Positions 1-8,515 of a stretch of 19,471 nt of DNA are shown piece after piece; position 1 is the first letter of the stretch; each line of letters begins with the position of its first letter. The notes under the pieces were generated by a model. It made no database searches. It had not been told where the DNA came from and was given only the letters and a program-made list of their open reading frames with translations. A program made the position numbers and the translations under genes. This DNA comes from CAVSUZ01 sp963791885 (GTDB lineage: Bacteria > Pseudomonadota > Alphaproteobacteria > Acetobacterales > Acetobacteraceae): contig CAWBUL010000012.1 of the NCBI GenBank assembly GCA_963791885.1, forward strand, positions 1 through 19,471, read 5' to 3'.

Positions 1-1746
1 AGTGCCGGGCGTCGGTCTTCAGGCTAAGGTCAATCGCCTCCTTCGCGGAGATGGTACCATCGACGTTGATCAGCAAATCCTTTGTCTGCAACGTCATGGC
101 CTGGAAATCGAGCAGTCCGCGCCGCAGGGCGAGAACACCGACGAAGCATTCGATCTGCTCGCGCTCTGGAACGCCCAGCGCCGAGAGCAGGGCGTTGCCG
201 AACTGCAACCCCGACAGAGCGACCAGCAAGGCCGACAGGTCCCCGCCGGTCATCGCCATCTTCACCTCGCCATTGCCGGCGCCGAGCAACGTGGCGACCG
301 AATTGCCGGTGCCCTCGAACGCGCCGATGCCACTGACGGCACCGGCCCCTTGGAAGGTGGAGTCGCTGCCATCAGCCGCGAAACGTCGACATTCTCAAGC
401 TTCAGGTCGGCTTTCACCCGCACCTGACTGTCGGAGACCGGAACAACATCGGCATTCGCCAGCAGGCGGCCCTTGCCGACGCCGAAGCTGAGCGGATGGA
501 TGTTGATGCGACCATCGACGAGGTCCATGCGGACGGCGACATTGTCCAGCGGAACACTGCGGCCGGCGATATGCTCGCCTTTATAGTTGAGGTGCACATC
601 CGCCCAGGTCAGCATCGGCACCTTGATCGGCGTGTCGGGTAGCAGCTTGGGGCTGGCGCTTGCCTTCGCGGCTGCCTCACGCTGGGCCGGGGTCGCATTC
701 TTGCTGGTGCTGGTGCCGGGCGTGGCGCCCAGGAAGCCGGCAAAGTCCGTCAGGTTCACCCGCGTCGAACGCAGGTCAGCCGTCGCGATCGGCTTTGCCT
801 TCTTGCCTGGTTCGGCTTGCGCCTCGGGCTCAACCTCCAGGCTTCCTTCGATGTCGGACTCGCCCATGCGGCCACGCAGGTCAGTCAGTCGGATACGATC
901 CAGGCCCTTCAGGTCCACCTTGGTGGCAATCTGATAGGGGAGGGTCTTCGGAATTGGGAACCCTGTCAGCGGCTGCAGCAACCCCATGTCTGGTCCGCTG
1001 GCCTTCAAGGTCAGATTGGCGCCGGCGAGTGCAACCGGATCCTGCAGGGTGCCGTTCAGCGAGAGGTTTGTCGGCCCGTTTGCCAGCGCGAGATCGATCG
1101 GCCACGGCGTTTTCTTGTCACGCAACGAAAGCAGCGCACCGCCGATCATGTGCGCTTCGATCGGTTGGTCGGCGTAGGTGCCTTTGGCGTCTGCCACGAT
1201 CTGCGCGCCCTCATCGGAGGCGCCTTGCGGGTTACGAGTGGCAATGTTCGCGGTGAAGTCGGCTTCCAGCTCGGGGATGACGACGCGGGCGGTGCCGTCC
1301 GTGATTTCGAGCTTGCCGATCTTCGGCGTCGTGCCGCCGCTTCCGCCGCCGGTGCTGATCTTGAAGTTCGCCGTGCCGTCCGGCTGTTTGGCGGCATAGA
1401 CCACCGGGTGGTCAACAGCGATCAGCGGCAGTACCAGGCCATCCCCACGCAGGTAGCGCAGAAGCGCGGTCTCGATCGTCAGGTGCTGGACCCTGGCCAG
1501 CGGCGGGTCGCTTTTCGGCCATCCGGGCGGATTGGCGACGACGACGTCGTCCGCCGTAACGGTAATATGCCGACCCAGCGCGACGTGCAGGTGCCCGATG
1601 GTGACAGGGCGTCCGATTGATTTAGAGGTCATGGACTGGATGACGGGGATAAACCAGTCCCAGTTCCAGACAGCGGCCAGCACACCCAGCAGCAGGATTG
1701 GGATGCCGATCCAGGCGAGGAGCCTGGTGGAACGCGGAGGGACCAT
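1..1746 (-). pseudogene. AsmA-family inner-membrane/periplasmic protein, frameshifted, 3' end outside window
   Basis: AsmA-family proteins are anchored in the inner membrane and reach into the periplasm; they are linked to envelope lipid transport and outer-membrane assembly. The ATG at 1746 is followed by one hydrophobic anchor (residues about 9-30, LLAWIGIPILLLGVLAAVW). A long beta-rich region of low complexity follows, with the family-like stretch SIGRPVTIGHLHVALGRHI near residue 43. The frame is open to about 363. There it leaves the homologous frame: the sequence after VDVSRLMAAT should continue TFQGAGAVSGIGAFEGTGNS, which is found in another frame from about 355 down to base 1 and ends in KTDARH at the window edge. 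A single -1 (or +2) indel near 350-363 explains this. It is either a recent pseudogene or a sequencing error. No clear Shine-Dalgarno is seen before the ATG. The family call is firm; the exact substrate is unknown. Confidence 0.8.
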
Positions 1747-2132
1747 GCGCGCGCAACGGAGACCGTGGCCACGCGGTTGCCACCACTTGCGTCACACCGT
1801 TGTGTCGGCTGGAAACTAGCACTCCAGTTGCATTTTTCCGCTGTCCTTCAAGCCGCGCCGGATTCAGGAAAATCGCGCTAGTCCTCGACTCCGCCACTGT
1901 GGCGCCACCGATCGTTACCGTGGAGGCTTTAATCCCACAGATCAGGGCAAGCGCGCGAAGTCAGAGCGGCCGTATTTGCAGGGTGGTACAGGTTCGGAGG
2001 GGCATTGGGATTGCCAAGGGCGTGCAGTCGACCTTGAGGCGGAACATGTGGACGTACACCTCGCCGCCAGCTTCCTCCGAAAACAAATGTTGGGAATTGT
2101 GCTACAATTATTTGGACCGAGTTCGATGTCGC
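1747..2132. other. Gene-poor stretch between AsmA gene and recombinase remnant
   Basis: No protein family is recognisable on either strand. Open frames here are short and of shuffled composition. The region must hold the promoter of the minus-strand AsmA gene, but no convincing -35/-10 pair was found. The segment around 2088-2120 (aaatgttgggaattgtgcta) is AT-richer than its surroundings and directly precedes the recombinase remnant. It could be more of that decayed gene, but the translation does not match a recombinase convincingly. Confidence 0.4.
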
Positions 2133-2465
2133 GGCATCGCCGAATTCGAACGCACCCTCATTCTGAACCGAACAACTGATGGCAGACTGGCCGCCAAGGC
2201 GCGCGGTGTTGCCTTCGGCCGGCCAAGGAAAATGCGTCCAGACCAGTAGGAATTGGCCAGGGAACTCGTGCGAGAAGGGAAATCGATTAGCGCGGTTGCC
2301 AGGACCTTCGACGTCCACCCCGCGACGATTTACCGCATTCATCGAGGGAGTTTCTACTGCAAGGCCTGTGCGGCTGAGGAACAGAAAACCGGCATAAGGC
2401 CTCTAGGCCGAGGCGGAGCCTGTGCGCCGTGCCTCCGTATTGCGCTCGTTGAGGGGACGGCGTGA
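2133..2465 (+). pseudogene. Serine recombinase (resolvase/invertase) C-terminal remnant
   Basis: The translation from 2133 reads GIAEFERTLILNRTTDGRLA, then AKARGVAFGRPRKM. This is the hallmark end of the catalytic domain and long helix of Tn3-resolvase/Hin-type serine recombinases. After an in-frame TAG at 2247-2249 the same frame continues ELARELVREGKSISAVARTF and DVHPATIYR (to about 2336), the family's C-terminal helix-turn-helix. The N-terminal catalytic part with the active-site serine is absent, so the gene cannot be functional. Beyond the usual C-terminus the frame runs on to 2465 with two CxxC pairs (CKAC, CAPC); this is probably read-through but unusual. Such remnants mark past mobile-element activity. 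Family identity is secure; the 5' limit is not. Confidence 0.8.
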
Positions 2466-2841
2466 AAACCGCATAACGAACTAGGCATGTGCACAACGCG
2501 GGCGAGACTGACAGCGTGATCGTGGCCCGGCTTCACATCGTGGTGTGACTAAGCCACGCGCGATTCGCGTTGGGATGCCGACTAGGGCGAGGCCGGTCGA
2601 CTTTGTCCCGCCGATGTAGCCCGAACCCGTCACGCTCATTGCTTCCGCCATGCCCCGGACCCTTGCCATATAAGAGGCGCCCGGCGCTCGCGGTCGTGCA
2701 CCTTCCCACTTCAGCTACCCAGCCGAATGCACTGCGGCGAAACGGTGCCCGATGCAGGTGAACGCCGTTCGGTCGGCGAGGACGAAGCAAACGTAATCGG
2801 GGCGGCAGCGGGTGACCGGTGAGACGGAACTGTGTTCGTGG
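2466..2841. other. Non-coding stretch upstream of respiratory operon
   Basis: No gene, tRNA or repeat could be recognised between the recombinase remnant and the dyad at 2842. Open frames in this stretch have no family resemblance. Upstream control elements for the quinoprotein operon are expected here but cannot be assigned. Confidence 0.4.
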
Positions 2842-2858
2842 GTTAGCGTTGCGCTAAC
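2842..2858. promoter_or_regulatory. Perfect 7-bp dyad, candidate operator of the quinoprotein/oxidase operon
   Basis: GTTAGCG-TTG-CGCTAAC is a perfect inverted repeat with a 3-nt spacer. It lies about 83 bases upstream of the GTG start at 2941 and just before TATATT at 2861-2866, which could serve as a -10 box. The position suits a repressor or activator site overlapping a promoter. No matching regulator is in the window. The assignment rests on symmetry and position only. Confidence 0.35.
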
Positions 2859-2932
2859 AGTATATTGGGCGGAGCATGACCGGCGCGGTGGCGCGGTGGC
2901 ACCTGTATCCGTCTTCGCGAACCGCACTGTCT

Positions 2933-2936
2933 GGAG
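2933..2936 (+). promoter_or_regulatory. Shine-Dalgarno that sets the quinoprotein start
   Basis: GGAG lies 4 nt before GTG at 2941. Choosing this GTG gives a proper signal peptide, whereas the longer upstream frame from 2812 would add 43 residues of unlikely composition in front of it. Confidence 0.6.
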
Positions 2937-2940
2937 ATTC

Positions 2941-4695
2941 GTGAAGTTGCGCCTGAGCTGCAGAGTGAGCTGGATGATCTGCGTGCTCATCCTGGTCACG
3001 GGGATGTCCTCGGTTACTCGGGCGGCAGATGCCAACAATTTTACCCCGCTAAGCGAGATTAACACCAGCAACGTTGCTCGGCTGAAGCTGGTGTTCTACT
3101 TCCGCACCGGCCAATCGGGCGGCCAGTCCGGAGCCCCGGCGGTCGCGGGCGATCTGCTGCTGTTGCAGACCGCGTTCCCGCACACGCTGTACGCGCTCGA
3201 TATCCATCAGCAGGCGGCGCCGATCCGCTGGTCCTTCACGCCGCATTCCGACCGTCGCGCCGCCGGCCTGACCTGTTGCGACGCGTCGGTTGGCGGCCCA
3301 GTTGCGGCCGAAGGGCAGGTCGTGCTGAACACGCTCGACGGTCATACAGTCGCGCTAGATGGCGCAACCGGCCAGATCCGCTGGAACGTGACGACGGCCA
3401 GCCTCAAAAGTGGCGAAACCCTGTCCACCAGCCCCCTTATCGCCGGTGACCGGATCATCATCGGCAGTGCCGGCGACGATTTTGGCGCCCGCGGATGGGT
3501 GGCAGGACTGGACGCGTACACCGGCGCGACCGTCTGGAAGCGGTTTAACACCGGTCAGGATGACGACGTTGGCGTCGGGGCTGGTTTCAATCCGCCCTAT
3601 CCGCGCGATCAGAGCCACGACGGCGGAGTCACGACGTGGCCGCCGCAGGCCTGGCAGCAGGGCGGCGGCGGCCTGGCCGGCAACCTCGCCTATGACGGCG
3701 ATCGAGGGATCCTGCTGTACGGCACGGGTCATCCGGCACCGTGGAACCCGGATCCGCGGCCGGGCGACAACAAATGGACGTCCGGTGTGTTTGCCCGCGA
3801 TGCGCGGACCGGTGATGCGCGGTGGTTTGTCTCGATCAATCCGCACGATCTTTACGCGCTGGGTGCCGCCGGTTCGGTGCTGCTCGCCGACACGCAATGG
3901 CAGGGCCAGGACCGCAGTCTGCTCATCCACCCCGACGCCAACGGCCACGTCTACGTGCTGGACCGCGGCACCGGCGCGATCCTGTCCGCTGCGCCTTTTG
4001 TCCAGGTAAACGCCACGCAGGGCGTGGACATCCCGACGGACACGTTGCGTCGCAACGTCGCCATGGATGTCAGCCCGAACGCCGTCACCCGCGATATATG
4101 CCCGGCATGGCCAGGTGCGACCGGCGCCGACGGAACCAGCCTAGGTGCCTCCGCCCTGTCGCCGCAGACGCGGCTTCTGCACATCCCCGCGACCCGGATG
4201 TGCATGGACATGGAGCCGCGCGATACGAGCTATATGTCCGGCACGCCGTTCATTGGCGTCAATCTGCGGATGAAGGCGGCGCCAGGTTTCAGTCGTGGCG
4301 CGCTGATAGCCTGGGACGTCGGCGCCGCCAGGCCGGCGTGGACGGTGGCGGAGGGCTTTCCGCTGGAAGGCGGTGTTCTCGCGACGGCCGGCGGTGTCGT
4401 CTTCTACGGCACGCTGGACGGCGCGTTCAAAGCCGTCGATGCACGCGACGGCCATTTGCTCTGGCAGTTTCACGCGTCCTCGGGGATCATCGGTCAGCCG
4501 ATCACCTTCCAGCTTGCTGACGGCCATCAGTATGTTGCCATCACAGCCGGAACCGGCGGTCCGGCGGGGCGGGTCGCCGAGAACGGCATCGACCTGCGTG
4601 ATGCGACCGCGGCGCATGGCTATGCCAACGCTCTGCGCGACCTGAAGCAGCCAGCCGATCCGAGCGGCATGCTCTATGTCTTCGCACTGCCATGA
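2941..4695 (+). CDS. Exported PQQ-dehydrogenase-like beta-propeller protein with altered active site
   Basis: This 584-residue protein (from the GTG) has a signal peptide of about 28 residues (hydrophobic core WMICVLILVTGM, likely cleavage after VTRA). It has the eight-bladed propeller fold of methanol/ethanol-type quinoproteins. Supporting features are the adjacent cysteines TCC at 3274-3279, tryptophan-docking-like repeats (TLDGHTVALDGATGQIRW; TLDGAFKAVDARDGHLLW), RPGDNKWT and CMDMEP. Family members oxidise alcohols in the periplasm and pass electrons to cytochrome c. The residues I recall as metal ligands and catalytic base are changed here: Asp for Glu in GDDFG, His for Asn in GTGHP, and Ala for Asp in PHDLYALG. 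The PQQ-stacking Trp region reads GGGGLAGNL and the catalytic Arg is replaced in HPDANG. It overlaps the next gene by 4 nt and heads the oxidase operon. It may be a non-enzymatic or re-purposed quinoprotein. Confidence 0.85.
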   Translation: MKLRLSCRVSWMICVLILVTGMSSVTRAADANNFTPLSEINTSNVARLKLVFYFRTGQSGGQSGAPAVAGDLLLLQTAFPHTLYALDIHQQAAPIRWSFTPHSDRRAAGLTCCDASVGGPVAAEGQVVLNTLDGHTVALDGATGQIRWNVTTASLKSGETLSTSPLIAGDRIIIGSAGDDFGARGWVAGLDAYTGATVWKRFNTGQDDDVGVGAGFNPPYPRDQSHDGGVTTWPPQAWQQGGGGLAGNLAYDGDRGILLYGTGHPAPWNPDPRPGDNKWTSGVFARDARTGDARWFVSINPHDLYALGAAGSVLLADTQWQGQDRSLLIHPDANGHVYVLDRGTGAILSAAPFVQVNATQGVDIPTDTLRRNVAMDVSPNAVTRDICPAWPGATGADGTSLGASALSPQTRLLHIPATRMCMDMEPRDTSYMSGTPFIGVNLRMKAAPGFSRGALIAWDVGAARPAWTVAEGFPLEGGVLATAGGVVFYGTLDGAFKAVDARDGHLLWQFHASSGIIGQPITFQLADGHQYVAITAGTGGPAGRVAENGIDLRDATAAHGYANALRDLKQPADPSGMLYVFALP

Positions 4696-5233
4696 AGCGC
4701 AGCCTGCCCATCGCATTATCCCTGAGCATGACTTTGTTCGGCGGCTGCAAACGGGAAATCCGCGACCTGCGCGCGGATCCGCCGGTGAGCGCGGCGCTGA
4801 ACGACGTCAAACCGATGGCAAACCGCATCAATGGCGCCATTCCCGTCGTTACGCCGGCGCTCGGTGATCCGTACAGAACAATGCCTGGCAGCTCAATCAG
4901 GGCAAGCGTCTCTACACCTGGTTCAACTGCAAGGGATGCCATGCGGATGGCGGCGGGGGCATCGCGCCGGCCCTGATGGACGGCTGGTGGCGCTATGGCC
5001 CCGACCGCGTGTCCGTCTTCCTGTCGATACGCGACGGCAGACCCAGTGGGATGCCCGCATTCGGCGACCGTCTGACAGCGGAACAGATCTGGCAGCTGAC
5101 CGGCTACGTCCGCACCATCGGCGCCTGGTCCGGCAAGACCGCCGCCCCAAGCCGTAATGATGAGATGCAGTCACGGCCGTCGGAGAATCGTGCTCCCGCC
5201 GCGGCGAGCCTGACAATGCCACCCAGCCGCTGA
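4692..5233 (+). pseudogene. Lipoprotein cytochrome c (single haem), one frameshift
   Basis: The ATG overlaps the stop of the quinoprotein gene (ATGA). The N-terminus is a lipoprotein signal, ending in a lipobox-like LFGGC near residue 19, so the protein should be tethered in the periplasm. The frame is correct to about 4875 (GDPY), then must shift. The downstream frame reads NNAWQLNQGKRLYTWFNC, then KGCHADGGGG, giving a C-x-x-C-H haem c site (CKGCH), followed by MPAFGDRLTAEQIWQLTGYV with a candidate axial methionine (SGMPAF). One missing base near 4875 (expected GDPYENNAW) reconciles the two parts. The likely role is electron shuttle between the quinoprotein and the caa3 oxidase encoded next. 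The stop overlaps the coxB start by 1 nt (TGATG). Confidence 0.8.
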
Positions 5234-6237
5234 TGGCGATGCACGGATTGCCCGCCTGGCTGTCCAGTGGGCTCTGCCCCGGTTGCTCGCAATGGCAGTC
5301 GGTTCTGCAGCCAGGCGGCCAAGCTGCCAGCCGGCTTGACTGGCTGCTGTGGGTCTTCTCCGGCGTTTGCGGCACCATCTGGCTGCTAGTCATGCTGGTC
5401 CTGGCTATCGCCATTGGGCGACGCCATAAGCCGGATCGCCCGCCACTGGAGCGCGATGCGGGGCGGGAGAGAACGTCAGCCATCATCGTCGGCATCGCGG
5501 TCGCGGCCACCGTGCTGATCATCGGCAGCCTGACGTTTCTCAGCTACGCCGCGACGCGTCCGATCTTGGGTGAGGCCGACGACACGCTGGTGGTCCGGCT
5601 GCACGGTTATCAATGGTGGTGGCAGGTGACCTATACGAACCCCGATCCCGCCAGGATATTCCAGACCGCAAACGAGATCCACATCCCCGTCGGCAGGCCC
5701 GTGCGCTTCGAGCTGAGTTCCGCCGACGTGATCCATTCCTTCTGGGTGCCCAACCTGATGGGCAAGCAGGATCTGATCCCCGGCCGCAACAACCAGCTTA
5801 CGCTGACCGCGACACAACCCGGCCTCTATCGAGGGCAGTGCGCCCAGTTCTGCGGCCTGCAGCACGCCCACATGGCGTTGCTGGTGATCGCCCAGAACCC
5901 GGCCGAGTTCGAGGCATGGCGCAACGGGCAGGTGCAACAGGCGGCATCGAGCGATGATCCCGACCTTGCGAAGGGCCGGCAGTTCGTCACCTCGCACGCC
6001 TGCGCCGCCTGCCACACCATACGCGGGACGTCCGCCGCCGGCACGCTCGGGCCCGACCTCACGCATGTCGGCGGCCGGCTGACCATAGCCGCGGGGTTGC
6101 TGCCGACAACGCGCGGCTCGCTGGCAGCCTGGATCGTGGACCCGCAGACGATCAAACCCGGGAACAACATGCCGATGGTGCCGATGAGCGCGGACGATGT
6201 GACCTCGGTCTCCGCCTATCTCGCGACTCTGAAATAG
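5233..6237 (+). CDS. coxB: Cytochrome c oxidase subunit II with fused cytochrome c domain (caa3 type)
   Basis: CoxB receives electrons from cytochrome c through its binuclear CuA centre and passes them to subunit I. Two transmembrane helices (residues about 38-61 and 83-105) are followed by the HGYQWWWQVTY aromatic patch and the periplasmic cupredoxin domain. CuA residues are visible: His168 (DVIHSFW) and the block CAQFCGLQHAHM (Cys203, Cys207, His211, Met214). Gln stands where many homologues have Glu; that position ligates through its backbone carbonyl, so it is tolerable. A C-terminal cytochrome c domain has CAACH (257-261) and a likely Met ligand in NNMPMVP, which makes it caa3-type. The N-terminus (SSGLCPGCSQWQSVLQPGG) resembles the processed end of family members, but lacks a good signal core, so the annotated start could be imperfect. 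The 334-residue frame is intact. Confidence 0.93.
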   Translation: MAMHGLPAWLSSGLCPGCSQWQSVLQPGGQAASRLDWLLWVFSGVCGTIWLLVMLVLAIAIGRRHKPDRPPLERDAGRERTSAIIVGIAVAATVLIIGSLTFLSYAATRPILGEADDTLVVRLHGYQWWWQVTYTNPDPARIFQTANEIHIPVGRPVRFELSSADVIHSFWVPNLMGKQDLIPGRNNQLTLTATQPGLYRGQCAQFCGLQHAHMALLVIAQNPAEFEAWRNGQVQQAASSDDPDLAKGRQFVTSHACAACHTIRGTSAAGTLGPDLTHVGGRLTIAAGLLPTTRGSLAAWIVDPQTIKPGNNMPMVPMSADDVTSVSAYLATLK

Positions 6238-6242
6238 CGCGC

Positions 6243-8178
6243 ATGTCAGCCAGCCAGCCGCCACACCGAGCGCTGCCGCAGATCGCGCCGGACACGCGCG
6301 ACACCGGGCTGGAGGATGCCATCCTGGAGCGGCAACTGGAGCGTGTCTGGGAGACGCCAAAGACGCTGCTGGGCTGGGTGTGCACAGTCGATCACAAGCA
6401 CATCGGCCGGCGCTACATCGCCACCGCCTTTATCTTCCTGGCTCTCGGCGGGGTGCTGGCGATGCTGATCCGGCTGCAGCTTTCCCGCCCGGAGGCCGGG
6501 ATCATCAGCCCCGACCGCTACAACCAGATCTTTACCATGCACGGCGCGAACATGATGTTCCTGTTCGCCGTGCCCGTGATGGAGGCAGTCGCCGTCTACC
6601 TCGTGCCGCTGATGGTCGGCACCCGCAACATCGCATTTCCCCGGCTGAATGCATTTTCCTACTGGATGTATCTCGCCGGCGGCATCCTGCTGTGGACATC
6701 GTTCGTTATCGACATGGCGCCCGACATGGGCTGGTTCGCCTACGTGCCGCTGTCCGGGCCGCAATACGGCACCGGCAAGCGCGCCGACATCTGGGCGCAG
6801 ATGATCACCTTCACTGAGGTATCGGCGCTCGCGGTGGCGGTGGAAATCGTGGTCACGGTGTTCAAGCTGCGCGCTCCCGGCATGTCGCTCGACCGCATGC
6901 CGCTGTTCGTCTGGTCGATGCTGGTCACCGCCTTTGCCGTCATCCTGGCGATGCCGGCGATCATGGTGGCGAGCACGTCATTGATTCTCGACCGCCTGAT
7001 CGGGACGCATTTCTTCAACCATCGGAAGGCGGTGACGTGTTGCTCTGGCAACACCTGTTCTGGTTCTTTGGCCATCCGGAGGTCTACATCATCTTCCTGC
7101 CGGCGGTGGGCATGGTGTCGACGATCCTGCCGACGTCGCGCGGCGCCCGGTGTTCGGCTACCTGCCGCTGGTGATGTCGGCCATAGCCACTGGCGTGCTG
7201 GCCTTCGGCCTGTGGGTGCACCACATGTTCACCACCGGCCTGCCGCACATCGGTGAAAGCTATTTCACTGCATCCAGCATGGTGATCGCCATCCCCAACG
7301 GGGTGCAGATCTTCTGCTGGATGGCGACGCTCGTCCTACGGCCGGCCGGTGTTGCGCACGCCGCTGCTGTTCGTCTGGCGTTCTTTTTCACCTTCGTCAT
7401 CGGCGGCATGACAGGCGTGATGGTCGCATCGATGCCGCTCGATATGCAGGTCCACGACACGTATTTCGTCGTCGCGCACTTCCACTACGTGCTGATCGGC
7501 GGTGCTGTGTTTCCGCTGATTGGCGCGATCACCTACTGGTTCCCCAAGATCACCGGCCGGATGATGAGCGAACGAATCGGCAGCTGGGTCGTGGGATGGT
7601 GTTCGTCGGCTTCAACCTGACGTTCTTCCCGATGCACATACTCGGGCCTGCAGGGCATGCCGCGCCGCATCTATACCTATCAGCCCGAAATGGGATGGGG
7701 CGGACTGAACCTGTTCGTCAGCTTCAGCTCCGTGATTTTGGCCTCCGGGTTCCTTCTGTTCTTCTTCAATGCTATCCGCAGCGTCCGCTCCGGCGCGCCT
7801 GCCGGGCCCAATCCGTGGGATGCCGCGACGCTGGAATGGGCGACAGGTTCGCCGCCGCCAAGCTACAACTTCGCCTATATCCCGGTCGTCACCAGCGCCA
7901 ATCCGCTGTGGGAGGAGCGTGAGGACTTTCCCGTGGCGTCCGGCCTGCGCGCCGACCGCCGGGAACTCGTGATCAGCACCATCGCGGAAGCCCGTCCGCA
8001 GGCGCGGGAGTCGTCGCCGCGGGATTCGATCTGGCCGCTGTGGACCGCGATTGCCTCGACCATCATGCTGATATCCTCGATCTTTACGCCCTGGGCCGTG
8101 ATTTGGGGCTCCGTCCCGATCGCGGTCGCGCTGATTGGCTGGTTCTGGCCAAAGGGAACGCCGGAGGATCTGGCATGA
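6243..8178 (+). pseudogene. ctaD: Cytochrome c oxidase subunit I, multiply frameshifted
   Basis: Subunit I holds haem a, haem a3 and CuB and reduces oxygen. The sequence is recognisable throughout, but in pieces. Frame 1 (6243-7019) contains TVDHKHIGRRY and the haem a histidine in FTMHGANMMF. A second frame holds WFFGHPEVYIIFLPAVGM (CuB His and the cross-linked Tyr). Then come LWVHHMFTTG (CuB His pair) and VVAHFHYVLIGG (haem a3 and haem a histidines). The C-terminal part begins LQGMPRRIYTYQPEMGWGG. Frame changes are needed near 7020, 7141, 7333, 7379, 7590 and 7647. The pair 7333/7379 cancels out, and the 7647 event looks like an extra C. All catalytic ligands survive, so indel errors or very recent decay are both possible. 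The gene lies 5 nt after coxB and overlaps coxC by ATGA. Confidence 0.9.
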
Positions 8179-8468
8179 GCGCCGTTGCGAAACACCGCGT
8201 CGTGGCCGACCTATCCGAGTTGCCGCTGCATGGGATGGGATCGGCCAGTCCAACCTGGTGGGGCACGCTGGCCTTCATGCTGATCGAGGGCACCGGCTTC
8301 GCCCTGCTCATTGGCGTCTACCTATATCTCGCGTCGCTCGCATCCGCCTGGCCTTTGGGTGCGCCGCTTCCAAGCCTGGGGCCAGGCACCGTGCTGACGC
8401 TGCTGCTGCTCGCTAGTCTGATCCCGAACATTCTGCTGTCCCGCTGGGCCGAGCAGGGAGACTTGTGA
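8175..8468 (+). pseudogene. coxC: Cytochrome c oxidase subunit III, truncated by insertion
   Basis: The ATG at 8175 overlaps the subunit I stop. The 97 residues include ELPLHGMGSASPTWWGTLAF and two hydrophobic helices (FMLIEGTGFALLIGVYLYLA; TVLTLLLLASLIPNILL), typical of the N-terminal half of the heme-copper oxidase subunit III family. The frame reaches SRWAEQGDL, where homologues normally continue with a basic loop and further helices, but here stops with TGA at 8466-8468. The following DNA is transposon end sequence, and no remaining coxC sequence was found on the far side of the element. The gene is therefore truncated, and the oxidase encoded here would lack a full subunit III. Confidence 0.75.
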
Positions 8469-8482
8469 GCAGCATCTCGCTG

Positions 8483-8514
8483 TTTGATGTTTCGCTGATC
8501 ACGTAATTTGATGT
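8483..8514 (+). repeat. Directly repeated TTTGATGT near left transposon end
   Basis: TTTGATGT occurs at 8483-8490 and again at 8507-8514, 24 bases apart. The second copy overlaps the inverted-repeat block. Spaced short repeats at element tips are typical transposase-binding sites in the Mu/Tn7 class. The role is inferred from position. Confidence 0.45.
8495..8511 (+). repeat. Left terminal inverted repeat block of the transposon
   Basis: CTGATCACGTAATTTGA matches the reverse complement of 13286-13302 (CTGATCACGGACTTTGA) at 15 of 17 positions. It lies about 29 bases inside the point where coxC similarity ends. Confidence 0.65.
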
Positions 8515-8515
8515 G

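Noticed and set aside
262..1620. Long plus-strand open frames opposite the AsmA gene
   Set aside because: The minus strand gives a membrane anchor and family-like sequence; the plus-strand translations are compositionally biased with no recognisable motif.
2812..2940. Upstream extension of the quinoprotein to a GTG-type start at 2812
   Set aside because: The extra 43 residues precede a good signal peptide and cover the dyad/TATATT region; the GTG at 2941 has its own GGAG.
2941..4695. Calling the quinoprotein a methanol dehydrogenase (mxaF/xoxF)
   Set aside because: The fold matches but the metal ligands and catalytic Asp are not conserved, and no mxaG/xoxG-type partner set is present.
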